Of a stretch of DNA of 64,000 bases, positions 38,497-48,596 are shown piece after piece. The translations under genes and the position numbers were made by a program. Every line of letters starts with the position of its first letter. Position 1 is the first letter of the stretch. The notes beneath the pieces are model-generated. The model made no database searches. It was not told where the DNA came from and saw nothing but the letters and a program-made list of their open reading frames with translations. This stretch comes from Epibacterium ulvae (GTDB lineage Bacteria; Pseudomonadota; Alphaproteobacteria; Rhodobacterales; Rhodobacteraceae). The stretch lies in the NCBI RefSeq assembly GCF_018678075.1, contig NZ_JAHHIR010000025.1, positions 116,954 through 180,953 on the forward strand, given 5' to 3'.

Positions 38497-41400
38497 TCAA
38501 GGTTCCAGACGCTGGAAGTATGCCCGCGACACAAGTTCGTGTGGTAATTCCATAATGGTCGCAGTGCGTGTCCAAATGATTGCGGTTTCGATTTTTCGCT
38601 CGGGATAGATTTGCGAAAGCGCCAGCGCATAGGCCCCCATCTGGCGCAATAACCCATCTGGGCAGCGCTCAGCGCTGTCCGGCACAACGGCATTGGATTT
38701 GAAATCCACGGCGAGAACGCGATTGGGGGCAACGATCAACCTATCGATCACCCCATGCAAACGCTGACCGTCCAAAGTCGCGGAAATTGGCACTTCTGCC
38801 AGCGCAGCAGGTGAAAACACGCGTTTTAAATCCTCAGCTTCCAGAACACCCACAGCCTCGGCGTAAATCTCCGCCTCTGTCGTGGTATCAATGTCAAGAC
38901 GTTTGGCAATATTCGGCCATTCGGGTTGCGGATGTTTGGGCAGATGTTCGAGCAACAGATGCACCTTGGTCCCACGCGCCTTTGCTGCTTCCTCACTCAA
39001 GCCCTGTTCACCACTCAACGCTTTGGCACCACCCAATTCCGACGGGCTGAGCGTTGGGGCAGGGGCGACAAATTCAGGCGCTGTACGGGTGAAGAGGGCC
39101 GGCAACGTCACCTCTTCCTTGATGTCCTGCGCGACCTCAACAAAATCGAGACCATCCCAATCACCATGGGTTAGGCGCAGCCCCTGATCTTTGTTGTCGC
39201 GCGGAGTTGCGCCACGGGCAAGAGCGGCTTGTTCCACCATTTGATACCAGCTGTCCCCCTCAGAAGACAGTTCACCCGCCGTGGCCACAATCAGCCATTT
39301 CTCGGCCCGCGTCAGCGCCACATACAACAGACGCAGCCGTTCGTTGTTGAGTTTCTCCAGCGAATGCTCACGCGCGGCCTGCATGACCGGCGGCATCTGT
39401 TCCTTCGGCATTTTCCAAAGCGGGGTGGACTCGGCCACCATGATCTCTTCATCACGAGGCGCGCGGCGTTTTGCGGTGTCAGGCAGGATCACAATCGGCG
39501 CTTCCAAACCCTTGGAGCCATGCACCGACATCACCCGGATCATATTGCCGGCAGCCCCCATCTGGCGTTTGATTTCCAGATCATCGGCCTGCATCCACAC
39601 TAAAAACCCGGTCAGGCTGGGAATTTCCGACCGTTCATAGGCCAGCGCCTGTGAAAGCAGCGCGTTGATCCCATCCTCGGCCTCGGCTCCCAGGCGTCCC
39701 AACAGGCGACGGCGCCCATCGTGCCGGGTCAAAATGCGTTCGATCAGATCAAAGGGGCGCAGAAAATCCGTGTTGTCGCGCAGGTCGTTCAAAACCGCCA
39801 TTGTATCAGGGAAGGCCTCTGCACGGTCGCGCAGCGCAGTCCACAGATAGGGTGAGCCGCGTCGGTGGGCGAGGTCAAACAGCTCCTGTTCGGACCAGCC
39901 AAACAAGGGCGACTTCAAAGCGGCCGCAAGCGAAAGCGAGTCCTCTGGTGTTGCAAGGAACGACAACAGCGCAGCGATATCTTTGACCGCCAGTTCCGCT
40001 CCAACTTTCAAACGGTCCGCGCCGGCGATTGGCAGGCGCGCGGCTTTGCAGGCGCGAATGATCTCGGAAAACAGCTCGGACCGGCGTTGAACCAGGATCA
40101 AGAAGTCACCGGGTTGAACCGGACGCCGCTGGAACGTGCCGCGTTCCGGCCCATCGCAGGGAATGGTCTCACCGGCGTCAATCATGCGCTTGATTTCCTG
40201 CGCAATGTTTTCCGCAAGGATCACGGTGTGATGGCGTTTGCCCGGGCGATCCACGGGGTCGGTCCAATGCCTGTCGTCGTCCTCTTCCACCTTTTCAACC
40301 GCAGGCCAAATGTCGACCCGACCGGGAAGGTCCGATTTGAACGCCCGATGCAGCGCGTCCTTGTGAAATCCCGCATTGGGGCTGTCTTTGAAAATTTCGT
40401 CCACCAGACCGAGAATGGCCGCAGAAGAGCGAAACGAATATTCAAGCGATGTGGTCTGCAGCTGCGAGCCAACCTCGGACAGACGATGACCGAATTCAGC
40501 CTGCATCCGAAGAAACGCATCTGGGTCGGCGCCCTGGAAGGAATAGATCGATTGCTTCATATCGCCGACGACAAAAATGGTCCGCTCAATTTGCGAACGC
40601 GCACCCTCGCCAGCGGTGAATTCTTGGGTCAGTTTCTCAACCACATCCCATTGCACCGGACTGGTATCTTGTGCCTCGTCGACCAGAATATGGTCGATAC
40701 CGCCATCCAGCCGATACAGAATCCACGACGCCACGGCGGAATCGTTCAGCAATTGCCGCGCCTTGAGAACCAGATCGTCAAAGTCCAACCACCCGCGAAG
40801 CTGTTTGCGCCGCTCATATTCGGGCAGAAACTTCGCCGCGAACCGGTGGAGGAGCGTTGATTTTTCGACGGCGGCCAGCGCCAGACGTTTGGTGCGCGCA
40901 TCCTCGACCCGGGTCATAAAGGGCTCGATCTTGGCCATCAGATCGGGATTGTCGGTGCGTAATTTTTTGGTCGGAAAGCTGCCGATCTTTGCGGTAAACG
41001 GCGATTTTGCCCCAGAACCCGTCAGGAAAACGGACTCCAAAATCGGTAAATCCGTCAAATTAGGGTCAGAAATGGCCTTCAGCTTGACCGCAGCCTTTTG
41101 ATCGTTTGCACCGCCAGAGGCCAAGACGGTCCGCAACCGCTCCAACAAATCCGCTTCGTCACCCAGAAACACCTGCGATTTCAAATCCAGGCGGTCAAAA
41201 TCTTCGGGTAGTTCGAACAAGGCGCAAAGTGTGGCTCGGTCGTTCTCACCTTTGAAGTGTTCCCGACGTTGGGCAATGGCGCCCGTCAGCGTTGAGAAGT
41301 CGCTGTCAGAGACGTGATTGGCCAGCGCATCCATCAATTCTGGTTCTGCTTCGGCCAAGTCCTCGGCAATTTCGCCCTGCAACAGCGCGATGGAGCGGTC

Positions 41401-41847
41401 GTCCATTTCACTAAACTGCGGGCTTACATTTGCCTCCAGCGGAAAACGGCGCAGGAGCGCCGCACAGAACGAGTGGATCGTCTGAATTTTCAAACCACCC
41501 GGCGTCTCAATTGCGCGCGCAAACAGAGTGCGGGCTTGCGCCAGTTCGCGGTCCTGGTCGCCCAACTCCACACCAAGATCAAGCAAAGCGTCGAGCAGCG
41601 CCGCGTCGGGCAACATGGCCCATTCCCCCAAGCGCTGGAACAGACGGTTCTGCATCTCGCTGGCTGCGGCCTTGGTATACGTGAGGCACAGGATGTGTTG
41701 CGGCTGCACCCCTTTGAGCAACAGGCGCGCAACCCGGTCTGTCAGAACCTTGGTCTTTCCCGAGCCGGCATTGGCCGAAAGCCAGGTGGAGGCATCAGGT
41801 CGCGCGGCACGAAACTGCGCTTCGGATGCGGCGTTGCGGGTATTCAT
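38497..41847 (-). CDS. addA: Double-strand break repair helicase AddA
   Basis: A 1116-residue UvrD-like helicase-nuclease subunit that with AddB processes DNA ends for recombination. Walker A is ANAGSGKT near residue 26, and the helicase motif II region DHILVDEAQDTSP is intact. The C-terminal nuclease domain has VLAVDFKSN. The open frame extends to 41886, but the ATG at 41847 overlaps the addB stop (ATGA) and is chosen. Confidence 0.95.
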   Translation of the reverse strand: MNTRNAASEAQFRAARPDASTWLSANAGSGKTKVLTDRVARLLLKGVQPQHILCLTYTKAAASEMQNRLFQRLGEWAMLPDAALLDALLDLGVELGDQDRELAQARTLFARAIETPGGLKIQTIHSFCAALLRRFPLEANVSPQFSEMDDRSIALLQGEIAEDLAEAEPELMDALANHVSDSDFSTLTGAIAQRREHFKGENDRATLCALFELPEDFDRLDLKSQVFLGDEADLLERLRTVLASGGANDQKAAVKLKAISDPNLTDLPILESVFLTGSGAKSPFTAKIGSFPTKKLRTDNPDLMAKIEPFMTRVEDARTKRLALAAVEKSTLLHRFAAKFLPEYERRKQLRGWLDFDDLVLKARQLLNDSAVASWILYRLDGGIDHILVDEAQDTSPVQWDVVEKLTQEFTAGEGARSQIERTIFVVGDMKQSIYSFQGADPDAFLRMQAEFGHRLSEVGSQLQTTSLEYSFRSSAAILGLVDEIFKDSPNAGFHKDALHRAFKSDLPGRVDIWPAVEKVEEDDDRHWTDPVDRPGKRHHTVILAENIAQEIKRMIDAGETIPCDGPERGTFQRRPVQPGDFLILVQRRSELFSEIIRACKAARLPIAGADRLKVGAELAVKDIAALLSFLATPEDSLSLAAALKSPLFGWSEQELFDLAHRRGSPYLWTALRDRAEAFPDTMAVLNDLRDNTDFLRPFDLIERILTRHDGRRRLLGRLGAEAEDGINALLSQALAYERSEIPSLTGFLVWMQADDLEIKRQMGAAGNMIRVMSVHGSKGLEAPIVILPDTAKRRAPRDEEIMVAESTPLWKMPKEQMPPVMQAAREHSLEKLNNERLRLLYVALTRAEKWLIVATAGELSSEGDSWYQMVEQAALARGATPRDNKDQGLRLTHGDWDGLDFVEVAQDIKEEVTLPALFTRTAPEFVAPAPTLSPSELGGAKALSGEQGLSEEAAKARGTKVHLLLEHLPKHPQPEWPNIAKRLDIDTTTEAEIYAEAVGVLEAEDLKRVFSPAALAEVPISATLDGQRLHGVIDRLIVAPNRVLAVDFKSNAVVPDSAERCPDGLLRQMGAYALALSQIYPERKIETAIIWTRTATIMELPHELVSRAYFQRLEP

Positions 41848-44765
41848 GTCAGATCCTCCGGCGTGGGATCCGTACTGCGATCCCATTCACCAAACCGGGC
41901 GAGGTGGTCGTAATCCCCGATCATATCGTCCTTGTGCACCATGCTACGGCTCGAAAACCCTTGGTTAGGATCGAAATACGCGGCAATCAGAGCCTGCAAT
42001 TCTTCCCAAACCTGTGCAGGCGGATCGTTGTCGAGCGGTGCGGCGACCTCTTTCAGTGTTGAACCTAACCCCAAGAATGTCGCGCTATGGACCTCTCCTA
42101 CGCCGAGGTCAGAGAACCCGCCTTGTTCCACAAGCGCGGCTTCGATCAAGAGCTGCTTTTCAAACTTCTTTTGCTGCGCAACTGTGGGCGGCGTTCCAGT
42201 CTTATAATCATAGAGGTGCAAGAACCCGCGTTCATCGGCATCTATGCGGTCCGCCCGACAGGTGAGGGTGAAATCCAGCGGGTCGAGCCGCGCTTGGCCC
42301 AGAGCCTCAAACGAAATGGGTTTGGCGCGGTCTTGTCGCATCCGTTCGCCCTCGACAAAATCCCGGGCAATGCGTCGAATACGCGACTGCCAGAGGCTAC
42401 GTGCGACGGGCCATGGAACATCCTGCGCCAATTCGCGTGCCGTGAGTTCCAGCAAATGTTCGGTGGTCAGCGTATCGGCGTCGTTCAGGGTATCTTTGAT
42501 GAACACTTCAAACACCCGGTGCAAAACGATGCCCCGCAACAAGGCATCGGGTTCCTGCACAAGGCTGTTCAATGGCTTCAGCCGTAGCACATGTTTCGCA
42601 TAGATCGCATAAGGGTCACGGATCAGGCGCGGGATTTCTGTCACGGAGAGCTTGCGCGGGCGTGCGGCCACCGGTGGGCGTGGAGAGGGGCGGACAGCTG
42701 CTGCAATCGGTGTTGGTTTCTCCAATGCGCGCGCCCAGTCGAGCCATTGATGACCTCTGGCGCGCATTTGTTTCAGATGCTCAGGTCCGCCTTGATCGGG
42801 TAGGCCGGACAATAGGTTTGTGATCCGGTTCAGCCATCGCGACGGCACTGTGTCGGCTTCATCCGTTCGATGCGCGCGGGTCAGCCAGACTTCACGCCCG
42901 GCGATCGCTTGCTGAAAATCATGGGCGGCCAATCCGATCCGACGTTCCGGCAACAACAGCCCCGCTTGGCTGCGCATTTGACGGTTCAACCAGGGATCGG
43001 GACTGGCGGATTCGGGCCAGCTGCCTTCGTTCAGCCCGCCCAAGATCACAAGATCCGCGCCTTGGACTCTGGCTTCCAACGTGCCCCAGATCATGCTGGA
43101 CCCATAGGGCGCGTCGCGGTCGCGCACCTCACCTTGGGACAGAAGTGCCCCCAGAAGATCGGCAAAATCATGTGCGGACAATGCGCCTGCGACATGCGCC
43201 TCAGCTTCGAGTTTCTCGATCACGGCCAGCGCTTCACGGCCGGCTTTTTGTTCCCACAACCCGCCGCTGCCGGTGGTCTGGCTGCCACACGCGATCAACT
43301 CGGCCAGTTCACGTAGACGTTCCAACCAATGGGTGAGAGGTAAATCTTCGGCCACTTCCACTACAGCAAAACAGTGACCCAGCCAATCCAGCCAACCCTC
43401 CGTCAGCTCACGTCCCGTAGCAAATGCTTCAAAACTCAACCGGTCCGGGAAGGGTGGTCCATTGCGACGAATATGCAGCTCCAGATCGCGGGTGTGTAAC
43501 AGATGCAACCCGCGTTCAGCGCCGCTATGGGTCAACGGATGTTTGAGCAATGTCAGCAGTTTGTCCGAGGTGAGCCGTTTTGAGAACAGCGCAGCCACAT
43601 GTCGCAGAAACCGACCGGGTGGTGACAATTGCAGCGGCAGCCCTGCAGAATCATCTGGCAGAATGTCCCAGCGGTCCAAGGCAGACGACACCTGCCGCGT
43701 GAGCATCCGATCTGGTGTGATCAGCGCCGCCGTTTGCCCGTCCTCCGCCGCTTGTCGTAAACGCAATGCGATGGCCAGGGCTTCGCCGCGGGGGCTTTCT
43801 GCTTCCACCAGGGTGAGATCGCGGGTGGCTGCGTCAAGATCCTTCAGCTTTGGCCCTTCTCGCATCCAAGCGTCCGTCACCGGAGCCGGGCGCAACGCTA
43901 AAGACACCATCTGGTTGCGGCCCACAGTGGCGGGTATTTCTGCGGACCAGGGGCGCACGTCGGTCGCTGCCAAATCGAGATCCCGCAGAAGCTTGTGAAA
44001 CCTGTATTGAGGGTGATCTTCGGACGACAATGGATTGTCGAGCTCTGACCACACGTCTTGGGGTTGGTCAAAGTCAAACCCCGGCAAAATCACGGCACCT
44101 TGGGGGAGGCGCGCGATGGCTTCCATCAACATCAAGGTTGTACCGCGCGACCCGGTTGAGCCGGCAAGGATCACGGGGTGTTGTGGCGGCGCAATCTCCC
44201 AAGATGTGATGAGTTCGGTGACCAGCAACCGTTGCCGCGCTTCTTTGTCCAATAAACCATCGTGCTGGTCGACCAACTGGTCAGCGATGCCAATAAAGCT
44301 TTGCGCGCGTGCCCAATGACCGGATTGATCAGACACATCCAGATCACGGATCACGTCGGTCGACACGCCTTCGCCCTGCATTTCGTCGATCAAGGTGGCA
44401 AGGCTGTCGGACAGATCATAGAGCGACGCGCGGGAGGCTAAGTCGGGTTGCGCATCCAGCAATTTGCTGACCAATTGCGTAAGCTCAAGCCTGCGGCGCA
44501 GCGGTGGCACTGCGGCGGGCAGGGGAACCGCTGCTGTCAGATCACCAAGCATGACCAATTGCGGCAGCAAGAGCGCTGGACCTGTGTCAAACAGTTGCCG
44601 CACGCGTCGGGCCATGCGGGTTGTGTTCAAAATGACCTGGGCCTTGGCCAGGGATTCCGGTGGCAATCCATTGCTTCGGGCCAGCAGCCCGTCAACAAGC
44701 GCCTTGGGAAAATCAACGCCGCAGGGAACTGCAAAAATGCGTGGCTCGGAACTCGGTTCAAACAT
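41844..44765 (-). CDS. addB: Double-strand break repair protein AddB
   Basis: A 973-residue alphaproteobacterial AddB. Its helicase-like region is degenerate, and the C-terminal nuclease motif DYKTG (in LYDYKTGTPP) and the QLLIEAAL segment are present. I see no P-loop, as expected for this clade. Starts at 44774 and 44765 are both possible; ATG 44765 (MFEPSSEPR) is listed. It overlaps the murU stop. Confidence 0.92.
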   Translation of the reverse strand: MFEPSSEPRIFAVPCGVDFPKALVDGLLARSNGLPPESLAKAQVILNTTRMARRVRQLFDTGPALLLPQLVMLGDLTAAVPLPAAVPPLRRRLELTQLVSKLLDAQPDLASRASLYDLSDSLATLIDEMQGEGVSTDVIRDLDVSDQSGHWARAQSFIGIADQLVDQHDGLLDKEARQRLLVTELITSWEIAPPQHPVILAGSTGSRGTTLMLMEAIARLPQGAVILPGFDFDQPQDVWSELDNPLSSEDHPQYRFHKLLRDLDLAATDVRPWSAEIPATVGRNQMVSLALRPAPVTDAWMREGPKLKDLDAATRDLTLVEAESPRGEALAIALRLRQAAEDGQTAALITPDRMLTRQVSSALDRWDILPDDSAGLPLQLSPPGRFLRHVAALFSKRLTSDKLLTLLKHPLTHSGAERGLHLLHTRDLELHIRRNGPPFPDRLSFEAFATGRELTEGWLDWLGHCFAVVEVAEDLPLTHWLERLRELAELIACGSQTTGSGGLWEQKAGREALAVIEKLEAEAHVAGALSAHDFADLLGALLSQGEVRDRDAPYGSSMIWGTLEARVQGADLVILGGLNEGSWPESASPDPWLNRQMRSQAGLLLPERRIGLAAHDFQQAIAGREVWLTRAHRTDEADTVPSRWLNRITNLLSGLPDQGGPEHLKQMRARGHQWLDWARALEKPTPIAAAVRPSPRPPVAARPRKLSVTEIPRLIRDPYAIYAKHVLRLKPLNSLVQEPDALLRGIVLHRVFEVFIKDTLNDADTLTTEHLLELTARELAQDVPWPVARSLWQSRIRRIARDFVEGERMRQDRAKPISFEALGQARLDPLDFTLTCRADRIDADERGFLHLYDYKTGTPPTVAQQKKFEKQLLIEAALVEQGGFSDLGVGEVHSATFLGLGSTLKEVAAPLDNDPPAQVWEELQALIAAYFDPNQGFSSRSMVHKDDMIGDYDHLARFGEWDRSTDPTPEDLT

Positions 44766-45447
44766 CAGATGCAATCAGATTTTCCGCCAAAGGAATGCAC
44801 TCCGCACGACCAACATCGCACCATTTTCCGGGGTACTCCGCACAATAGAGCCTGTTTTCACTGTTCATTCGATCCCAAACAACGTTGAGCGAGAACGCGT
44901 CGTCCTGGATATCTCGTAGACTGTCCGTCTTGATGATTTGAACGCCGCCATAGACCATATTGCCACCACGAGACGGGCGGCCTGTGTCTGAAATGGTGAA
45001 GTCACCAGAGCCAATGCGTCCGATGGTGCGTTTCAACGGAATACACAACAGCAACGCATCCATTTGGGACGGATCCCAAGCGTTGATTACTGTTTCCAAC
45101 GGGTTGGGACCTGACCAAATGACATCCGGATTGAGGGTCAAAACAGGGCCGTCGCCAAGAAGAGGCAACGCCTGTTTCAGCCCACCGCCAGTATCCAGAA
45201 CGTCCGGCTCTTCGTGGCTAATCAGGACGCCTTGTGGCTCCACATGTGTGCGGACCTGATCCCCCAGATAATGTGTGTTGGCCACAATTGTGGGAGCGTC
45301 TATAGCGTTCACCAGATCCAACGCGTGGTCGATCAGCGGTCTACCTGCCACCTCTATCATTGGTTTTGGTCGATCGGCCGTCAGCGGACCCATGCGCGTG
45401 CCAAACCCGGCGGCAAAAATCATGACCGGAAAGGTTTGATCGCTCAT
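44758..45447 (-). CDS. murU: MurNAc-1-phosphate uridylyltransferase (MurU-type nucleotidyltransferase)
   Basis: A 229-residue nucleotidyltransferase. The N-terminal FAAGFGTRMGPLTADRPKPM is the glycine-rich nucleotide-binding signature, with the lysine that contacts the sugar phosphate. Together with the adjacent AmgK-like kinase it forms the AmgK-MurU pair that recycles MurNAc to UDP-MurNAc, bypassing de novo synthesis and giving fosfomycin tolerance in pseudomonads. Older annotation would call it mannose-1-phosphate guanylyltransferase; the partner gene favours MurU. Confidence 0.85.
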   Translation of the reverse strand: MSDQTFPVMIFAAGFGTRMGPLTADRPKPMIEVAGRPLIDHALDLVNAIDAPTIVANTHYLGDQVRTHVEPQGVLISHEEPDVLDTGGGLKQALPLLGDGPVLTLNPDVIWSGPNPLETVINAWDPSQMDALLLCIPLKRTIGRIGSGDFTISDTGRPSRGGNMVYGGVQIIKTDSLRDIQDDAFSLNVVWDRMNSENRLYCAEYPGKWCDVGRAECIPLAENLIASDV

Positions 45448-46442
45448 GCTTTCAACTTTCGTAGGTTTTCAGTGGTCGGCGTTGGCACGGTTTCGCGAAT
45501 GATGGGTTCAATCTTGGCCAATTCCGGCCGCAGTAACGCGCGTTCGATATGGGCCCAAACGCGCGGGATAAAGTCCACGTAGTGTGGTTTTCCCATCTGC
45601 GTCGCCAATCGTGCAAAGACACCGACGATCCGCAGGTTGCGTTGCAGGCCAAGCGCCCAATAGGCCGTGGTAAATGCGGTGGGATCGACTGAGGTTTTGT
45701 CGATGTAATGGGCAATCATCGCGGTCTCAACTTCTTCGGAGACGTCGCGGCGTGCGTCTTGCAACATCGAAACCAGATCATAGCTCGGGTGGCCCGAGGC
45801 TGCGTCTTGGTAATCCAACATGCCAACACGCGCCACACCATCGCGGTTGGGCAACCACAACAGGTTTTCTGCGTGAAAATCCCGTTCTACCAAAACTTCG
45901 GGCCCGCCCGTGCATTGAGTGAGCAGCTCAAAAAGTGCCGTGTTGAAACGTGTCTGATGCTCGGTCGATACATCGCCCGTCAAATGTAAACAGTAGGACG
46001 TGAAAACAGGCTCACAGACCTCAACCATTTTTTGTGGGCCGTACGCAGGAAGATCCGGCAGCAATGGACATTGATGGAGCGCGATCAGAGCATCGGTTGC
46101 GTCGCGATACAGCTCTTTTTCGCGGTGAGGCGCGTCTTCCAAGACCTCCTTGAAACGGTCATCACCCAAATCTTCGAGCAGTAAAAACCCGTTTTCAACA
46201 TCGCGCGCCAGGATCTCAGGAGCGCTGAAGCCTTGGGTGCGCAGGTGTTCACCGATGCGGATAAAAGGGCGAACATTCTCACCACGTTCTGGCGCAGCAT
46301 CCATCAAGATGGCCGTATCCCCACCCAGATAAAGACGATCGTAACGGCGGTTGGAGGCGTCACCGGTCATTGAGACGACTTTGGCGGCGGACCAGGGTGT
46401 GGCGTCCAGAAAGCTACGTTTTAATGCGACACGATCAGTCAT
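45444..46442 (-). CDS. amgK: Anomeric MurNAc/GlcNAc kinase AmgK (aminoglycoside phosphotransferase fold)
   Basis: A 332-residue APH-fold kinase. The nucleotide-binding part, GDASNRRYDRL, and the catalytic HAENLLWL loop with its aspartate-containing DYQDAASGHPSYDL motif are intact. The open frame reaches 46514, but the ATG at 46442 (MTDRVALKR) overlaps the tsaE end and is preferred. Phosphorylation at the anomeric position of MurNAc is inferred from its pairing with murU. Confidence 0.86.
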   Translation of the reverse strand: MTDRVALKRSFLDATPWSAAKVVSMTGDASNRRYDRLYLGGDTAILMDAAPERGENVRPFIRIGEHLRTQGFSAPEILARDVENGFLLLEDLGDDRFKEVLEDAPHREKELYRDATDALIALHQCPLLPDLPAYGPQKMVEVCEPVFTSYCLHLTGDVSTEHQTRFNTALFELLTQCTGGPEVLVERDFHAENLLWLPNRDGVARVGMLDYQDAASGHPSYDLVSMLQDARRDVSEEVETAMIAHYIDKTSVDPTAFTTAYWALGLQRNLRIVGVFARLATQMGKPHYVDFIPRVWAHIERALLRPELAKIEPIIRETVPTPTTENLRKLKA

Positions 46443-46914
46443 GGGATAGGTTTTCCAACAGGGGAGTCCACTTTGGGTCGCTCCATTCAAATGTGACGGT
46501 TCGCACGTCCTCAACAGTGTCGTTCAGGTCGATTTTCAAACGCAAAGCATGGGGTGGGGCGACGTCTTCCAGTTTTTCCGGCCATTCGACCAAGGTGATT
46601 TCACTGTCGAAGGCCTCTACCAGACCCAATTCAAACACTTCATCCAGGGACGACAGGCGGTAAAGGTCACTGTGCCAGATCTCACAATCGGGTCCGTCGT
46701 AGGTTTGCACCAGCGTGAAGGTGGGCGAGGGGATGTCCTCGGGCTGGGGCAGGAGGCTTTGAATGAGGTTGCGGGCAAAATGGCTTTTGCCGGCGCCGAT
46801 TATGCCTTCCAGCAACAAGCAATCGCCAGCGCTCAGATGCGCGGCGATTTTGCGGGCCATGTCGGCCATGTCATCGGGGCTTTGAATGTCTTTAGAAACG
46901 GAAAAAGCGGTCAT
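46435..46914 (-). CDS. tsaE: tRNA threonylcarbamoyladenosine biosynthesis ATPase TsaE
   Basis: A 159-residue ATPase that drives the TsaB-TsaD complex in t6A37 modification. The Walker A appears as EGIIGAGKSHFARNL, and the SPTFTLVQTY segment and HSDLYRL motif are typical. Its substrate-complex partner tsaD lies 11 kb away in this window. It precedes amgK by overlap and follows divL with a 45-bp gap. Confidence 0.93.
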   Translation of the reverse strand: MTAFSVSKDIQSPDDMADMARKIAAHLSAGDCLLLEGIIGAGKSHFARNLIQSLLPQPEDIPSPTFTLVQTYDGPDCEIWHSDLYRLSSLDEVFELGLVEAFDSEITLVEWPEKLEDVAPPHALRLKIDLNDTVEDVRTVTFEWSDPKWTPLLENLSHD

Positions 46915-46959
46915 GGCGCTAAAATGGCCATGTCCGCTTGTCGCTGCAAGCGCGTTCCG

Positions 46960-48510
46960 TCACTCGTGTGCGTTGGAAGACAGAAAGCGTTGCTGAACTG
47001 GGGGCAGTGCGGTCGGCTCGGATGCGTGGAACCGCACTAGGGTGGTTCCGTTCGACAATGCTGTGACCCGGCAGGTTAAGCTCTCGCCTGACCGCAAACT
47101 CACCGTGCACCACCAGGGATCGCGGCTTTCGGTGCCAAGCACAAAGTCGCGCACAGCGCCCCAGGCGGATGTGGCCGCCGTAAAATCCTGCCAGATCTTG
47201 CAGGCGTCAATGATCGACACTTTGGCAAAGCTTGCGTCGGGGTCGACATTCCATAGCGCGTGATAGGATTCGTTGGAGAACGACATGGTGCCATCTTTGT
47301 TGAACACTGCGATGGCTTCGTCCATTTGATCCATGATGGATTGCCCGACTTCCAGCTCGGTCCGGAATTGGCGGGTGAGCGTGATCTCGGCGGTGATGTC
47401 CTCGAACAAGAACGCGATTGCGCCATCTGGGTGGGGGCGACCAGAGACTGAATAGACCGATCCAGACGGCATCGACCATGTTTCCTGATAGCGCCCTTCG
47501 GCTGCGGCTTCCAAAAGGTCGGCCATCTGGTGGCGCCAGCTGGAATAGCTTTTGGGTTCGGGCATCATGCGTTGATCGCGCAGGCGGTCAAAAAACGTCA
47601 TCATATCCGGACGAGAGCTGAGGAAATTTGCCGGCAGCGCCGTCAGATCGATAAGGACAGGGTTAAACAGGACCAGCTGTTGGTTGCGGTCGAAAATCGC
47701 TAGACCGATGGACAATTGGGCAAAGGTTTTTGCCAGTGTTTGCACAAAGTTACGCTGTGCAACCTCGGCATCGACCACGGCGTTCACATCAACCGCATGA
47801 CACAGCCAGCCGGCCTCGGTCTCGGTTGTGGACAGGTTGTACCACAGTTTCTTTTCGCTTTCGGGAAGGGTGATCGAAATCCGCTCCGGACGGCCGCTTG
47901 CCTTGGGTTCATCAAGGTCGGTGAACATCGGCTTGGAAAAATCTGCGTTGCGACCGCGAATTTTGCGGCTGAGGTCGTCATATGCCAGATTGGTCCAGGT
48001 CACGTCGCCTTCTTCAGACTGAAGCCAGACGGGGTAGGGCGCTTGATGCACCGCCGCCCGCAGGGTCGTAAGCTCCTGGTCCAGGGATTTATTCTGTTCT
48101 TCCAGCGTGCTGCGGCGCAATTGGACGCGGGTCACACCGTCGATCCATTCGCAGTGCGCCTCACGACTGTCCGCGCCGGCCGTGCCAGACAGAACCAAAG
48201 GACCGACATCTTTTAGGAAGGTCGGGGACTGGGGGAGACCGGGGTAGCTGCGGGAGAGTTGATCGCGCAGGTTGGACCAGCTGAATTCCTCAGCATTTTC
48301 GCCAATGAATTTACTTGCGCCTGACGACCAGCCGATCAAGGCGTTGTTGTCGAATAAGAAAACCGCGTCAGTTCTGCCATCACCCACCAAGAGGTCATGT
48401 TCCATACGTTTCGCATATGTGCCCGGTGATAACCACCAGACCGCAATTGTAGCAGTTGCAGCACAAAGCGCGAAGAGCGCCAGCCATTCAACCGAAACGA
48501 TGTCTTGCAT
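46960..48510 (-). CDS. divL: DivL-like PAS protein lacking histidine kinase domains
   Basis: A 516-residue protein with one membrane segment (about residues 9-29) and about three PAS-like domains: around 45-110, 150-235, and 250 to 500. It ends right after the last PAS-like fold (LTCRVTALSNGTTLVRF). No DHp or ATPase domain follows, and there is no HATPase motif. In Caulobacter, DivL is a full pseudokinase-type regulator of CckA-ChpT-CtrA; in Rhodobacter capsulatus a shorter PAS protein is named DivL. The position beside tsaE supports orthology. The symbol is an inference. Confidence 0.65.
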   Translation of the reverse strand: MQDIVSVEWLALFALCAATATIAVWWLSPGTYAKRMEHDLLVGDGRTDAVFLFDNNALIGWSSGASKFIGENAEEFSWSNLRDQLSRSYPGLPQSPTFLKDVGPLVLSGTAGADSREAHCEWIDGVTRVQLRRSTLEEQNKSLDQELTTLRAAVHQAPYPVWLQSEEGDVTWTNLAYDDLSRKIRGRNADFSKPMFTDLDEPKASGRPERISITLPESEKKLWYNLSTTETEAGWLCHAVDVNAVVDAEVAQRNFVQTLAKTFAQLSIGLAIFDRNQQLVLFNPVLIDLTALPANFLSSRPDMMTFFDRLRDQRMMPEPKSYSSWRHQMADLLEAAAEGRYQETWSMPSGSVYSVSGRPHPDGAIAFLFEDITAEITLTRQFRTELEVGQSIMDQMDEAIAVFNKDGTMSFSNESYHALWNVDPDASFAKVSIIDACKIWQDFTAATSAWGAVRDFVLGTESRDPWWCTVSLRSGESLTCRVTALSNGTTLVRFHASEPTALPPVQQRFLSSNAHE

Positions 48511-48596
48511 GTTTATGCCTCGATTTGTTCATCTGTCTTACATCGTTCTTCATAATGGTTAAATGAAGTTTAATCGGTTGATTAAAAGTGAACGCA

